A DNA stretch of 64,000 bases, taken from positions 1 to 64,000 of the forward strand of contig QNGE01003907.1 of the NCBI GenBank assembly GCA_008508345.1, read 5' to 3'. Origin of the DNA: Paragonimus westermani (Eukaryota > Platyhelminthes > Trematoda > Plagiorchiida > Troglotrematidae). The notes beneath the pieces were generated by a model, which ran no database searches, was not told the DNA's origin, and saw nothing but the letters and a program-made list of their open reading frames with translations. How positions within the stretch are numbered: the stretch's first letter is position 1; the number at the start of each line of letters is the position of its first letter. This document shows, one piece after another, positions 38,763-50,730 of this stretch. The position numbers and the translations under genes were made by a program.

Positions 38763-40093
38763 ATGCACATAACTGACACTTTGTCCAGAGCTTGTAATAA
38801 AAAAGGTTCCCCCCATGAAGAGCTTCATTTTGAAACTATTGTGGGTTCGGATTACACTAGGACGGAAACTGCACTAATCACCGACCCTAAAGAAGCAACG
38901 GCACAGGACGCCCCGTCACAAGGTCTGACTGAAACAATTAGAGGCGGGTGGTCACACAATAAGACCGTGGTCAACTTATCCAGGACGACAGCTTAATATT
39001 CAAGGAAGGAAGAATCACAATTCCAGGGATATTTCAGCGGAAGATATTGAAGCACGTTCACTTGAAACATACGGGAGTGAACAGCTGTATCCCGAGGGAA
39101 AAGAAGCTTTTCCAGTAGCCTCAGATGTCGAGTTCCATAAGGGACTACATACAGAGCTGTGATGCTTTTTGGGCTATTGACTCAATGCACACTAAGGAAA
39201 CGATGTTGGTGCGTCGAATCCTACAAAGGCCCGGGCAAATATTATCGGCAGACATCTTTGAATTCAACAATAGGCAATACTTGGTGATAATAGACCATTT
39301 CAGCAATTTCTACGAGTTAGAGTGGTTCAGTTCCACTACTTCCAGCGCGACCGTTAATAAACTCCGAGCCAATTTTGCGCGCTATGGTATACCTGAGATC
39401 TTTTCCGACAACGGACCACAGTTCATTGGCGCGCATTTTACAACGTTTACTGGGAAGTGGAAAGTTGAACACCATACAAGCAGTCAGTCGGTCAAATGGT
39501 AAATCCGAAGCGACGGTCACAATGGCAAAACGACTGCTGCAACTGGCCCAATTATCTGGAAATGATCCATAGTTAATGTTGTTGGAGAAACGGAATACTC
39601 TTAACGAAACTATTTTCCACAGCTTGGCTCAAAGTATGTTGGGGAGAAGAACACGCACGCATTTGCCGATAGTTGGAGAACCACTAAAACCACAACCGCC
39701 GAACGTAAATGAAGCGCACAATGATCTGAGGAGAAGAATGCTAACCCAAAAGCGTTACCACGACAAAGGAGCCTGCGACCGACCGGTTCTGAAGGTAGGC
39801 GACAAGGTATGGGTACAGAGCGTTCCAGAAAACCCACAGCGATGGATAGAAGGAGTGTGGTGAGGTACTGCGGTTATTGTTCATACAAAATAGATTCCGG
39901 AAGGGTGCATTTGAGAAAACGAGTAACAGCGGGTGAAGTGCTCCTCCTCAAAGGGGAGAAAGTATTATCACGAACCTGGAGTGGATTATGCTTCGAAAAA
40001 AGAAAGGACAAACGCATCGATATGAAGTTAACCATCGATTCGCAGCAGGCTACCGAAAATCAGTGTCGGAAACGCGGAAAAGCTGGTATGTAA
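38763..40093 (+). pseudogene. Ty3/gypsy-type retrotransposon pol remnant (RNase H end to integrase)
   Basis: Successive plus-strand frames give the order expected of Ty3/gypsy pol. HITDTLSRAC is the conserved start of the RNase H/integrase linker. A zinc-binding region follows with H-x3-H recognisable but the Cys pair broken. Then comes the integrase core: first Asp in SADIFEF, LVIIDHFSNFYELEWF, second Asp in IFSDNGPQFIGAHF, and the Glu in SNGKSEATVTMAKRLL. Next are GRRTRTHLP and RYHDKGACDRPVLKVGDKVW, the C-terminal GPY-type region. Frame changes lie near 39000, 39480, 39575 and 39840. RT, protease and gag are absent. A 3' LTR starting near 40139 is possible (TATAAAAT at 40287) but has no partner in the window. 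Confidence 0.85.
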
Positions 40094-41160
40094 GCGCGGG
40101 GACCAATCAGTATGGCACGCTGCTCCAGCATTAAATTTTGTTGTAACGAGCACCGGAGTATAGCAAGTTGTTTAAGTGCGTCAGGCATTAAAACAAACTA
40201 GCTACAAACGGAGTCGAGCCGACCAATCAGAAAGCGAAAGCGTCAGCACCAATTGTAATTCTTCAATTTACTGATGCGTCTAGTCTATAAAATAACCAAT
40301 AGAAACTCAATATACTGAGATGTGCTTTGTGCCACGAAGACTGAGTTTTGCTTTCGTTCCGGAAGGTGGAGATTTTCAACAACGAGGACCATCGTTTCGG
40401 TCATTAGAAAAAATCATTCAGCTGTGCGCAATGGTCATTTGAACAATGGACGAATGCACGTTCAGAAATGACGGCCTGGTGGGGTGCGTTGTCCGAACTG
40501 ATAGTTATGTAAAAAGGGTCTCGTTCATCACTTCATCCGGCGAGCCTGAATTACAGAGGGAAGATGATTTTCATGACATTTCAGGAAATGTGATTGAGTG
40601 GATGTACGACAGTCTTTTAACAAAGCATTAATCGGTTCCACTAGTGGAGAAGTATGGATTGCAACGGTCGAAATTAGAAGCACTGCAATGGCATCCCAAC
40701 CAAGGATAGGCGGTTATCAAACTGAGTGATTTATGAGCTCTTAAAATTCTTTTTATCGCTAATCAAAATCATTAAGTGCACTTCGACTAAGTTGAACACA
40801 GAATCTGCATTGAGCCAAAATGATCAGAACTGCTGAGTCCAACGGGAATTCAAGTACATCCGAACAGTGGACTGAACGGTAACTGTTGAGAAAAACACTC
40901 GCAGAAATCTATAGTCCCGTCAATTTTCCTTGGTTTGCTGGTAAGATAGTTAAATGAAAAATATCACCTTTTTGGTGATTTTGAAAGATTTATGGAGGTT
41001 GTTGTCGGTAACATCCTGACTGATACAGCCATACAAGAGAATGCCGTTATGGCTAGTTACAATCCTCGTTTAAGACAAGCTATTTGCTGGCGCCACTCAA
41101 ACAAAAGGATTCTAATAGGAAGCTTCAGTTGCTAGGCACGAATAGTGACGATCCATATTC

Positions 41161-41257
41161 CATATTCACAACACTCCTGAGAAAGGCCACCCGAGGTGGT
41201 TGAAACGTGGAGTATTACAACTTGCTCGTAACGTTGTGTTATTCCCAATCTGTTTAT
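41161..41257 (+). repeat. Short hairpin repeat (member of a 90-100 bp family) flanked by a 12-bp direct repeat
   Basis: The unit contains CCTGAGAAAGGCCACCCGAG, then GTGGTTGAAACG and ATTACAACTTGCTCGTAACG. Related units are at 54288-54371 (minus), 54395-54479 and 59256-59295 (minus). CGATCCATATTC occurs immediately before (41149-41160) and immediately after (41258-41269), as a target-site duplication would. GGCCACC/GGTGG(TT) forms a stable stem, and CACAAC/GTTGTG closes the unit. Confidence 0.7.
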
Positions 41258-42184
41258 CGATCCATATTCGTATTCTTTGGGCATTCGGGCGTTACGTTTG
41301 CACTCAGATACCTGGTGCTCCTATTACTGGTCTATATAGAGACGACATCGTCATCCGTAATACTTGTGCGTCAAGACATAGGATGATGGCACACATCATT
41401 TTCTCGTCTTTTTTGCCCTTATAAATAAAAATGTTTTTGCGTGTAATATCTGTCGCAATGTCAGTAGATCATCAACTATTAGTTAGCAACTTGTATTGGT
41501 CGTTCACAATTAAGTCCTAACTGCATTACGTCAGATCACCTATACAAGGTTTCGTACTCAACAGATAGTACTAATATCAATACAAGTATGCATTATATAT
41601 TTTACATATGCAATTACTGTGGTAATCCTGAAGGTTTACGCATTCTGCGTCGATTCCATACACTGAAATATTCAATTGTATCCACCAGATTTGTCGGCCA
41701 CTAGCCTTTTATTGTCCAAAATTGTTCACTTCGTCATAACCCCTCTAAGTGTTAAACATAAGTAACATGGCAGATTCGGTTATTTTTGGTAGGTCCAGTT
41801 GTGTTAAATCTGAGCTTCGGATGATTTCGAACCGGCGACACAAACTGCCCACTTTGGATCAACGTATGATCTTCCATCTGAGATACGAAGCCAAACTGGC
41901 TTACGGAAACCCGCAATTTTGGATTCGGCAATTCACACAACCGTGTATGCTATGGAGTGTAATGCCTCAACAAGACCTCTACATTATTGATGCAGTGTGT
42001 CAAAAGTACTATTCATAATAAAAAGTATATTGCCGGTGCATAATATGACAGACGATGATGAACCGGGATAAATCTTATGTAACATATGGGCGGGTCATAA
42101 GGAAGTTTCATCAAACATAAACTGTTCCATACAATTATTTCGGAATAACTGTGCATGTTTTGCTGACAACTATTTCACAACAAT

Positions 42185-42541
42185 TTGTTCATTGTTCAAG
42201 GCTATCCAGGTAAGAAATCACAGAGCTACATTGAACTCCTTAACAACTCGAACGAAATTTCAAGCCCACATGTAGGGCGCACGACATGGCGACTATCCGA
42301 ACGCATTCGGGAGCATCATCCGGTGTGGCCAATTCGGGGCTGGGCAAAATCTTGCTCGTCTTCTATCGCTGCACACCTCATGGAGTCCAACCACTCAATC
42401 GATCTCAATGACTCATTTCGTCCTATCTATCGCGCACCGGGTTCACAATCAAAACATGTCAAAGAGCGCTTAATGGCAGTCGCGGAAGCCATAGCCATCC
42501 GTCTATTCTCCCCCCAATATGTATTCAAAAACGTTTCGTAA
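42185..42541 (+). pseudogene. Penelope-like GIY-YIG endonuclease fragment
   Basis: A 118-codon open frame encodes the C-terminal endonuclease of a Penelope-like element: HVGRTTWRLSERIREHHPVW (YIG motif altered to HVG, then the catalytic Arg region and conserved His), SSIAAHLMESNHSIDLNDSF, the RPIYRAPG strand, and AVAEAIAIRLFSPQ with the metal-binding Glu. The GIY half and the preceding Cys pair are degraded. No RT is visible upstream, so this is a 5'-truncated copy, the usual result of incomplete reverse transcription. The first codon is not ATG and the frame has no independent start. Confidence 0.78.
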
Positions 42542-43306
42542 AATCACTGAATCTTCCATGTCCTGGTGTTCACGTCCTGACCGAACAGATTACGTAATCA
42601 TGATCACTATCTTAACTGTCTAAACCAGGTATTTCACGCTACCTGTCTCTGTTGGTCAAACACCGTATCTGTGTGGATTCAGAAGCTAAAACCGGTAGTG
42701 AGTTGTACACCGTCCGTTCTCACTGTTGCTTATCGTTTTCCGAAGCCCAGTCGTTCGTATTTTCTATGCTTATCAAATTACCTTATCTATAGGTATGTTG
42801 TGGAAACTTGCGTCCAGCACTAAGCATATTTAACAAGTACATTAAATCAGGTTGTGTGCTTTTTAGTTAAACCTGCACCCATGTTGCTGAGCTACATTTC
42901 ATTGTAGCTTTCGTATCCAGAAGGACTTTCCATCAGAAATATGTCGGCTGGAAGTAGTAGGCTCGAGCTCCGCTTATGCTGGTGTCATGGTAATCTTAAA
43001 ATGAGAACCACCCACCGTTCCACGTTCGAATTAAGAGAAGGTGGGCTATCCTGTCATGTGCTTATCAGGCTACAGATAGGTGCAACTGACTTGTACCTTA
43101 CGGAAAGAAGGAGTTGAGCCACCTGATGAGGAACAGAACCTTTCAAACTTGCATCGATTCCGCTCGATAAATGGTTACTTGCTTATCAACTGGCGGCTTG
43201 GTTTGGCCTGGTCTGAAGGTTCATGGTTCCACAGCTTTGAGCAATTGTGACCGTTAGACCTCACCGATATTGTATATCCTTGTCAAGCCCTCGGTTTGAA
43301 ATTTAG

Positions 43307-43490
43307 TTGCGAGAATGTAAGCTAACGATCACCCCTAATGAGGATCAAATTGTAGTTCTGTCAGAAGATGCTTGTCGAAAATCCATTTGGACTCGAAAGC
43401 TGCAATCATGTGTGAATTCTCTACAGTTTTCATCAACAACGTTCTTGATTAATTATGAACAACTCAGCAACACAAAAAACACGTCACTAG
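43307..43490 (+). CDS. Possible exon encoding the end of a PH domain
   Basis: A 184-bp segment lies between AG at 43305-43306 (GAAATTTAG) and a strong donor GTGAGT at 43491, open in one frame. It encodes a strand-rich stretch (CKLTITPNEDQIVVLSEDAC) followed by RKSIWTRKLQSCVNSL. The last part has the look of the C-terminal amphipathic helix of a pleckstrin-homology domain, where one Trp is nearly invariant, preceded by the last beta strands. PH domains bind phosphoinositides or proteins at membranes. After it come about 20 Ser/Thr/Asn-rich residues. Phase at the 3' end is 1. Assignment rests on one short motif, and no adjoining exon was identified. Confidence 0.38.
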
Positions 43491-44972
43491 GTGAGTTTCA
43501 ATAGTGATTTTATACTCGTGAGGAACCGGCTATTGATCGGTAGTCCTTTTGAGGATTCATTCTTCTTCAGCGCTTACCTAGGGATTGGTGAGACAGTTTG
43601 CTCACTGCTGTGTAAAACTGTTCAACTTCCCACTATCAGCATATTTTACCGCCTACCAGCATCCGGCATGCACATTATCTGGAGTGTTCCGTCATCTACG
43701 TGGTACTGATTTTCTGAATGTGATTTAGTCTATTTGTAGTTGATGGTCGGTTGCTGACCCACACCTGGGTTACTAATCTAAATGATATGACCGTAATTGC
43801 ATGTGTGGGGTAAATTGTGTTTATTGTCTCAACAATACCATGAATCAACTTACGGAACCTGAATAGCGAGTGAAATGACCAACTCGTACTAAGGTTAACA
43901 CGACATTGGATCTAAGAAATGAGCCCACCAAACTGTAATGCTTAATGATATTGCTTCATCCTTATTTGCATGGCGTTCATTCCTTTTTTGTCCCATTCAC
44001 TGAGTCTTATTTCCTACTGAAAACCAGCAATGTTGATTGAAACCTGTGACTGACTGGTCACTCATATACTAAGCGAACTCGATAAATCTGTTAGCTGGTT
44101 TTTGATGACTGTTAACACAGTTTCAATTTCCAAAATGTCATCGCACGTAGACTCACAATAGCAACTTGAAATGGACAAAGACTTACTGATGGACTGTTGC
44201 TAAGAGCCATATAAAGATTGTTTCACAATGGTTATAATATAACACCTGAAATCATGTTCAACTAGGTCAACATTATCATGGGGCGAACCACTTGACTGAC
44301 GGCACTCCTAAACCATTTCGAGCTAGCCAGACGGAGAAGAACTTATTGGTCGAGTATACTTGAGAACGCGTCCTTTCAGAATGGAAACACTAACTCTCTT
44401 TCTTAAACTGCCATATCAAAAGCGGTGACGCTTCTGCAGTCTCTTCTGTAATGCACCGAAACCATAAGTAACATAAAGCAGCAGTGTTTCGCTTTTGTAA
44501 TCGAAACGGGAATGATGTGAACATTGCGGACAGCATGGTGTGTACGCACACCTGTAGGTGTGTCTAAACACGTCAGCTACTGACCACTCGAGTGTAACAG
44601 GCTTGACGTGACCGTAGTGAGTGCACGCATGTGCCACAGGCTACTGACTGGAAGGTGCTAAAGAAGGTCCTCGGTATTCAGAATATTCTCATGAAGTAAG
44701 TTGCAAATTTTGACTATTCTGAAAACCAAACGAAAGGTGAACGGATTCCCCGGTCTGTGATTTACTCTTGTTTTGAAAGAAACTTCCACGTTTCTTGTTG
44801 TTCATGCACACCTAGTGAAATGTGTTTGCGTTCTGTGTGCAATAAACAGTTTTTCGTAGTTGCGATTATAATTCACTTGTATCGGTGCAATGCCAGGACA
44901 GGAAGCGAAGTGACGATATTTATAAGACATTTTGTGTAAAACGGCTTCTCTTTATGAACTGTGACATGAACT

Positions 44973-45208
44973 ATGACTTTCTTACTACCTGACTTGAGAA
45001 ATCTAGTAAACCTATTCTTGTCTTTAGAGAGTAATTCGGACACTGTTCCTATGCATGCTACGCAAAAAATGTGGATAGAAAGATTACTAAAAGTTTCTGT
45101 GTTCATGTCTGAAAAATCCCAGTTTCACGCATTGAAGCCCTGTTACACTTTCCATAACTGTGAACGAACAGGTACATTCAAGCATCCTGTCAGGCTATCT
45201 TGTGCAAG
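44973..45208 (+). CDS. Unassigned exon candidate starting at an ATG
   Basis: An ATG directly preceded by an in-frame TGA opens 78 codons that run to a good donor (CAAG then GTAATC at 45209). The product starts MTFLLPDLRNLVNLFLSL, an amphipathic or weakly hydrophobic helix, and ends with three cysteines (PCYTFHNCERTG). An alternative donor (ACAG then GTACAT) lies about 37 bp earlier. No family is recognised. The opposite strand is also open over much of it, so chance is a serious alternative. Confidence 0.24.
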
Positions 45209-47015
45209 GTAATCTGGTTTTACGACCATTTTTTACGTAAGATCATTTCATGGAATTCATATGAAAGTGGATTGAGCAAACGAGTCCGATTGTAAAATTT
45301 CTGAGTTCCCGATTTGGCTTCGCAGTATGTGGATTCGAATTCAATCGAAGTCCAACGATTTTGCGATTGGGTCTCCTCTGAGTAATTAATTAAGCCATAC
45401 AAATAGTCGATAGTAGAAAATCAATATAACATCATTTGACAAGGCGAATTTTTCAAACGGAAACACCTGGAAAATTTAATAATGAGTTATGCGTGAATAC
45501 ACAAGGACTGGCTCTAATAAAATTCACTATACAGTTAATCTGATTGAGAAATTTGCATATGCAAATTGGTGTGAACGTGATGTCTGTTACACAGAACAAA
45601 ATGTTTTTATTCAAAGTGATCTATGTTAGTCGATTTTGAGAGCCTGACTAATGAAGTTGAAATCGAATCTGTAAACAACCGTAATAATTCTTATCAGTAG
45701 CTTCAAATACGATTTTTGAAAACTGTGATATTTACAAGACTATTGAGAAGATTATAGATCAGAGAAAACCACATCGGTTTTTAGTGTAGGAAGTTCGTTG
45801 GTCGACGTACGAAAACATAAACAGTCGACGGATTGTGCAATGGTCTTAGTGAAACATAACGGAACTGCGAAGAGTACAAACGTTTCAAAAAAGTGATACA
45901 ACGACAGGCTGACAGACGCTAACATAAACCGTCGGCTAACGTCACTGATAAACAGTCTAGTTCGATATCACTCTATCAGAATAATGCAGATGGTTAAACA
46001 GTATGTCTTTGTGTCCTGAATAAGTGTGCTGAATCTGCAGTTGAAATCGTCAGCCATTGGCTTTGTTAGGACAAACCCAGGCAGGATGCTGATGATAAGA
46101 CACATCTTGCGTGTGGTCGAGACTGTATGGCAGGTGTTCCATTTCATTTGACGATTTATTTTTAATCAGGAGCTTCTGGTTCTTCTCAGTTGTGCAAATG
46201 TGTATGTTATGACTATGTAGTGAACACTAGCTGTTTAGAATGCCTTTTAGCAAGCATCAAACGGAAAGAAAGCGGCTGGGTTAGAAAACAAACTGTTTAA
46301 GTTTAATAAAGTTCGGAATTAAGACGGGTACTTGCCTGACTGTATAGTGCATTATTAAAACCTTAGGCGGCACATTCTGTATGATGAAAATGTGAACACA
46401 AAGAGATGGTAGCTCCAGTCACATTGTCCGAGTAAAAACCACCGAAATTCACAACATACGGTCGATCCATTGGATGGACCAACGAGCCGATAAACATCAC
46501 AGTCACTCAGGCACCAGTTAGTAAGTTTACTTGATGTTTGTTAGGGTGAAGTTCAACATTATTTAGTTTAAATTAATTTCCGTGCCGTCTGCTGTGAAAT
46601 CTCTGAGCACAGTTTTCAGCTACGATGAATAATACCAGGCTTAGTTGCATTGTCGTCATATGTATAGGTTTACAAACAATGAAGTATGCGGATGAAATTT
46701 ATTCAGCCACTATAATTTCCGAAAAAAGTTCTGTTGTGAAAACTGAAACATGTTCAGTCCATTGGAAGATAAGCTCGAACAAATCAACAAGGGTGTTGTG
46801 AAATAGCGCAAATCAATGAATCGTTGGTGAATACCGCCCACTAATGTAAATTTACTTGACACGACATCAATGAATCAGTAACGCTAGATTAAACTACAAA
46901 GCTTCGACTTAACGGAATGTAGTGTTATATTAAACATCCTAAGATAGCCAATTGACAACGCCAGTAACTAAACTGGACACATGATAATTTTCAGTGTTAT
47001 CATGTTTCCTTTTAG

Positions 47016-47297
47016 GCAAAATGGACTACGAAAGAAGCTTGGCATTTCGTCTCATTTCTTCTGGAGGGACACAACCGAAACATAGTGACGAACTGTATTC
47101 CGGATGTGAGAGGTTGTGTCACCAGCATTAATCACCAAAAATATTTCAACAGTCACGAACATTTATGCATCAGGCTTAGAGGAAACCCCTATTGTTTCCC
47201 GCCTTGCTCACTGTGCCTTCATTCTCCAAATATCACATTTGACCTTTGTGCCCAATGCCATATGAATGCAATGCCGGAATGTTCCGTCAACTTGTAG
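47016..47297 (+). CDS. Cysteine-rich exon candidate, unassigned
   Basis: A strong acceptor (CATGTTTCCTTTTAG ending at 47015) leads into a frame open for 93 codons to TAG at 47295-47297. The product contains ten cysteines in its last 68 residues, including CFPPCSLC and CAQC, and no long hydrophobic stretch, as in an extracellular disulfide-bonded domain. A second open segment in a different frame (47298-47505) follows at once, so a short intron between them is likely; the junction could not be fixed because none of the nearby GT sites gives both a good consensus and the right phase. No known domain was matched. Confidence 0.36.
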   Translation, partial: AKWTTKEAWHFVSFLLEGHNRNIVTNCIPDVRGCVTSINHQKYFNSHEHLCIRLRGNPYCFPPCSLCLHSPNITFDLCAQCHMNAMPECSVNL

Positions 47298-47505
47298 GCA
47301 CACAGCCGTCAAAGTATTTGTCATTTCCAGTTATTAAGCGGAAGGTTAACAATGCCCATAGTGATTTTCTGAAGGTGCGAGAAACCTTGAAGCAGTTGTG
47401 TTTCGTCTGCATAACTGATGGTAAACATGAAGGAGAAATGTCAGACACACTTCACAGTTGTAGCGTGCAATCTGCAGTTTGTCTCATCTGGCTGTTTACA
47501 TTAAG
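47298..47505 (+). CDS. Probable following exon of the cysteine-rich gene at 47016
   Basis: This segment begins after an AG at 47296-47297 (or, alternatively, after TTTCCAG at 47330) and ends at TTAAG followed by GTGTGT at 47506. It is open for about 69 codons in the frame that reads KRKVNNAHSDFLKVRETLKQ, then a cysteine-containing stretch (CFVCITDGKHEGEMSD) and a hydrophobic end (VCLIWLFTL) that could start a membrane segment. Very short introns (30-50 bp) are known in the 5' parts of fluke genes, which would suit the tight spacing to the segment upstream. Function unknown. Confidence 0.3.
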
Positions 47506-48990
47506 GTGTGTTCTGAGGACTGCAAACCGTCCAGCTATCTACCCAGACATGAATGGCGGAACTTGACAAACAGGACGGAATGAACCATCGACTGTCACCC
47601 GATTGCAGACTCGATGACAAAATCCGGAACATAGCACTTGTTGTACCATTATCTGTCAAGGAAATCTAGTATTTCTAATTTGTCCATTTGTATTAAGTGA
47701 CAGCCGATGGTTTCCAGAGTTTTACCGCCTTTCAAGCTCTGAGATGTTTACTGTGAGGTTTTTGGAAAGCCGTGATGGCCGAAACACTGGGATCATTGTA
47801 CCGTGCGATTTGAGATGTACGTACACCGACTGGACACTAACTTGACTATGACTAAAGTGTTATGTCAGACAAGATTGTTTCAAGAGACCTGTATTTAGCA
47901 AACGTTTCGTTTGCAACCCGGATTTAGTATCTGGGTACTGAAATATCGAACGATCGGCAGATATATCATTCATTCTCTTCTGGCTAGTCAATGCAATTGC
48001 AGTTTGTCGTGAACAAAACAATGACATCCACAGTTTTTCAGCGCGGTTATTATTTCTACCAACAATGGCAACAAGAGCAACCACATTATTCACATTAGAC
48101 CTTCAAGGGGTCAGACACATTTACTATAGAAACCCTTAGGAGTAATCAGCCCTCTTTAAAAGTTTCGTTTTACCGGTGCCCACTTCTAAAAATCTTCCGT
48201 TATCTTCCATGGTTCTCGACCTGGTCAAAAAACTTTCACACGGTCTTTCTCAAAACCAACAACCGAACAGCTTGTTTGAGCGATTTAACTGCGATTATGC
48301 AGAGTGCAAAATGTGTGTAATATACACGTGATTCAACCGTTCGTTATAGGTCAGGGAATACGAATATTGCCTCGTGGTTTTAGCACACACTAGGACTAGA
48401 CTCAAACTTGGTCGAAGTAAAAATCTGGACTTGAGGTTGCATACCGTTCATCTTCTCGGGGTTTAGTACTAAGTGTAGGCCATTGTGATATCACACTATT
48501 TTTCAGTGTAGCACAAAAGGATGTCAGACGACTAAGTGACTTAGTGAAGCATTTATTCATGGGACTGGTAGCCCCAACACAAATGTTAATGTCATGAGCC
48601 TAGTCAAACGAATCTCTAGCTTAAAAGCTAAACATTACATCATGTCATACTGAAGGCAGCCAACTAGTAAGGTCAGAGCAAGCCGAACAGCCTAAGACGG
48701 ATAGGAAGCAAATGACCAGTATGTGCAAATGTGGCATAAACTCTCCAGATGCAACTCTTGGGTTGCACTTGGTTTCAGCTAATTAAATCGAGGACTGCAT
48801 CTGTTCTAATTTTGGAAAAGAACCGGCAATCCAGTGCATAAGTGTTTGAACTCTAACATTACAATCAAGCTGCAGAATGGCGGCTGTCGTCGTCAGATTT
48901 AGTAAATTCAAGGAGTTTCTCTATGCCGACTTAATTTTACTTCCGTTTAACGGTTTCTCTGGCTGATCTGATCAGCATGCTGGTCATCTC

Positions 48991-49224
48991 ATGGGCCAGA
49001 TACGCAGCTTGCAGTTTTGGCTTATTGCTTCCGCTTGGCTTTTCTGTTTGTGCACTATATTTCAGAATCCACTCTCATTGCAGTCCACTGCCCCCAACGA
49101 CTACTACTCAAAGTGGTCCCTGAATTTTACGCAGAATTCACTACAGGGAGGCTTGAAAAATAAATTCTCCGAACATTTCCACTTATCCAAGGCACATAAT
49201 CAAACAGAGTCATATGTTCCATAA
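48991..49224 (+). CDS. ORF with type II membrane-protein layout, unassigned
   Basis: An ATG opens 77 codons to TAA. The product has a short cytoplasmic-type tail (MGQIRS), one hydrophobic segment (FWLIASAWLFCLCTIF, residues 9-24) and a polar stem with N-glycosylation sites NFT and NQT. That layout is typical of the first exon of Golgi glycosyltransferases and related type II proteins, but no catalytic sequence is present to prove it. A minus-strand open frame (49200-49460) overlaps its last 25 bases. It may be a single exon of a larger gene or a chance ORF. Confidence 0.27.
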   Translation: MGQIRSLQFWLIASAWLFCLCTIFQNPLSLQSTAPNDYYSKWSLNFTQNSLQGGLKNKFSEHFHLSKAHNQTESYVP

Positions 49225-49839
49225 ATACAAGTATGAACAGATCCGCCAAATTCGGAGCGTTGTTTAGGATCGTTCCGCCCAAATAACTGGTTTAGTAAAA
49301 GAACATGAACTCTCTGACTGTCCGACAAAGCTCTCATTTGAAGCTGATCATGTAAACATTTGATGGTGACTGGCATATCGTCCAATGTGAACGCGGAACA
49401 CCAGTGTAAGTTCCAACAAGAACGAAGTCGCAAACGTGAAAACGTTGGTAAACATTTCAAGGAACAGTCATGGTCTTCCTTGGTTTTATTATCCTAAGTA
49501 AAGACGTTTGTTTACCGCTACAATTTCGATCAAACGAGGGAGATAAGAACAATTTGGCATGTACAAAGCATTCTCGTCTTTTAGCAAATGCAAAGGTCTG
49601 TGTGGATAAACGTTGTTTTGAAATTAGTATGAGGCTGAGCGAAGGAAATACTGACCAATTATCAAACTGCAATTAAAAGGCCCGATCTTAGTTTCAAAAC
49701 GTACTAGCTTGTGTTTGTTTACGCAGTCGGGCTCATAATGACGGTTGAAAGTTTTTCTTATCAGGCCATTTTACTTGTTTCTGGTGGATGGAAACAATGA
49801 TAATATTGTTCGTAGCTCGGTATTGGAATGTTTATCAGA

Positions 49840-49980
49840 CTTGGCATTTAGGTTGTAAACGTTTCATCACCAAACTAGTTGACGTCATCAGTGTTTAGGT
49901 GCTTCCGTATGTAGATCTGAGCGTGGGATTTGGTGAAGTGTGATGTGTGCCTGCGCTCACATATTGGGGGAAGTTGACCA
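49840..49980 (-). repeat. 3' terminal repeat of the Penelope-like element
   Basis: This 141-bp segment is a diverged copy of the arms at 52407-52547 and 52595-52735. It shares the start CTTGGCATTTAGGTT, the block GTTTCATCACC and CATCAGTG, and the end GTTGACC. It is in direct orientation to the 52407 arm, as expected for an LTR-like repeat flanking the PLE coding region. It differs from the other copies at many positions, whereas those two are nearly identical to each other. Confidence 0.72.
49843..49895 (-). ncRNA. Hammerhead-ribozyme-like motif in the 3' terminal repeat
   Basis: On the minus strand the third terminal repeat reads CTGATGA, then GTCAAC.. GGTGAT, then GAAACGTTT and ACCTA. The core is conserved although stem II has lost pairing through substitutions. 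Retention of CTGATGA and GAAA in a copy that is otherwise diverged is in favour of the motif being functional in the ancestor. Confidence 0.42.
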
Positions 49981-50289
49981 ACTGATCTGAATTCTAACTG
50001 GTCATTTTCTATTGTTTTGGCGTTCGACCTGAATCACCACGGACTGCTTTTTTGCATTTGAACTTTGAACTGATGTCCAAGTGGTCATTTCCTGTATCTT
50101 GTGGAATTATGATCTGAAGTCTGGTTGGCTGCTCCCTGTTGTTGCTGCACCTTCACCCCGAATTCGATTGGTTGGTCGTTGTTCTTCGTTTTTGGAATTC
50201 GATCCGAGTGATCATCCACTTTGACGCTTCGATCGCTAGTCGACTCGATTCATGGCCTTTCCTTCGGGTTGGCTGGTATTTGTGCTTGT

Positions 50290-50730
50290 CGGCATTTACA
50301 TCTCTTCTAGTTCTTGATTTTTATTGGCTCAGATATTATCCGGCTAGGTGTGTTTGTTTATCTATCTGGCTGATGAATACCAAACCTCCATAAATTATCC
50401 CGTGTGTCTGGTGTTTGCTTGAGTGAGGATTTCTGCGGTATTCAGATTGAAGATGTGTCAAGTTTGGTCCCTGTGGGCGGAGATCAAAGAAAATTGGTCA
50501 TGTTCCTTGATGGACAGTTTGTGTTGCTAATTTTCGTCCGGTTTGTTTGCAGTTGCTGCGCTTGGTTTTGGATAAAACGTTATTTCCATCGGCGGGTTTC
50601 AGTTGCTATTTTGGCCTTGTTAGTTTCTTCTTAATGTTGCCGTTAGCTTGTGCGCTAGTGTGATACCGGGTTTTTTCAGAGGTCTTGCGATCAGTTCTGG
50701 TACAGCTTTTGCGACAAACGTCGCCTGATG
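50290..50730 (-). pseudogene. PLE linker and GIY-YIG endonuclease, degenerate
   Basis: Downstream of the RT on the minus strand the frame reads ARPLKKPGITLAHKLTATLR, which matches the linker between RT and endonuclease in Penelope-like elements ('...LRPxGIxVAHKPxxTLR...'). It continues to CSNCKQ, where the Cys pair precedes the GIY-YIG core, then TGRK. A shifted frame gives HIFNLNTAEILTQANTRHT and FMEVWYSSAR, the conserved end of the PLE endonuclease, where the Glu is the metal-binding residue and WYS is characteristic. Four stops occur in this last frame alone. Confidence 0.78.

Noticed and set aside
49200..49460. Minus-strand 86-codon frame overlapping the end of the plus-strand ORF at 48991
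   Set aside because: The frame reads plausibly but has no acceptor, no domain and no neighbour exon. With an open frame on the other strand too, chance is the simpler view.
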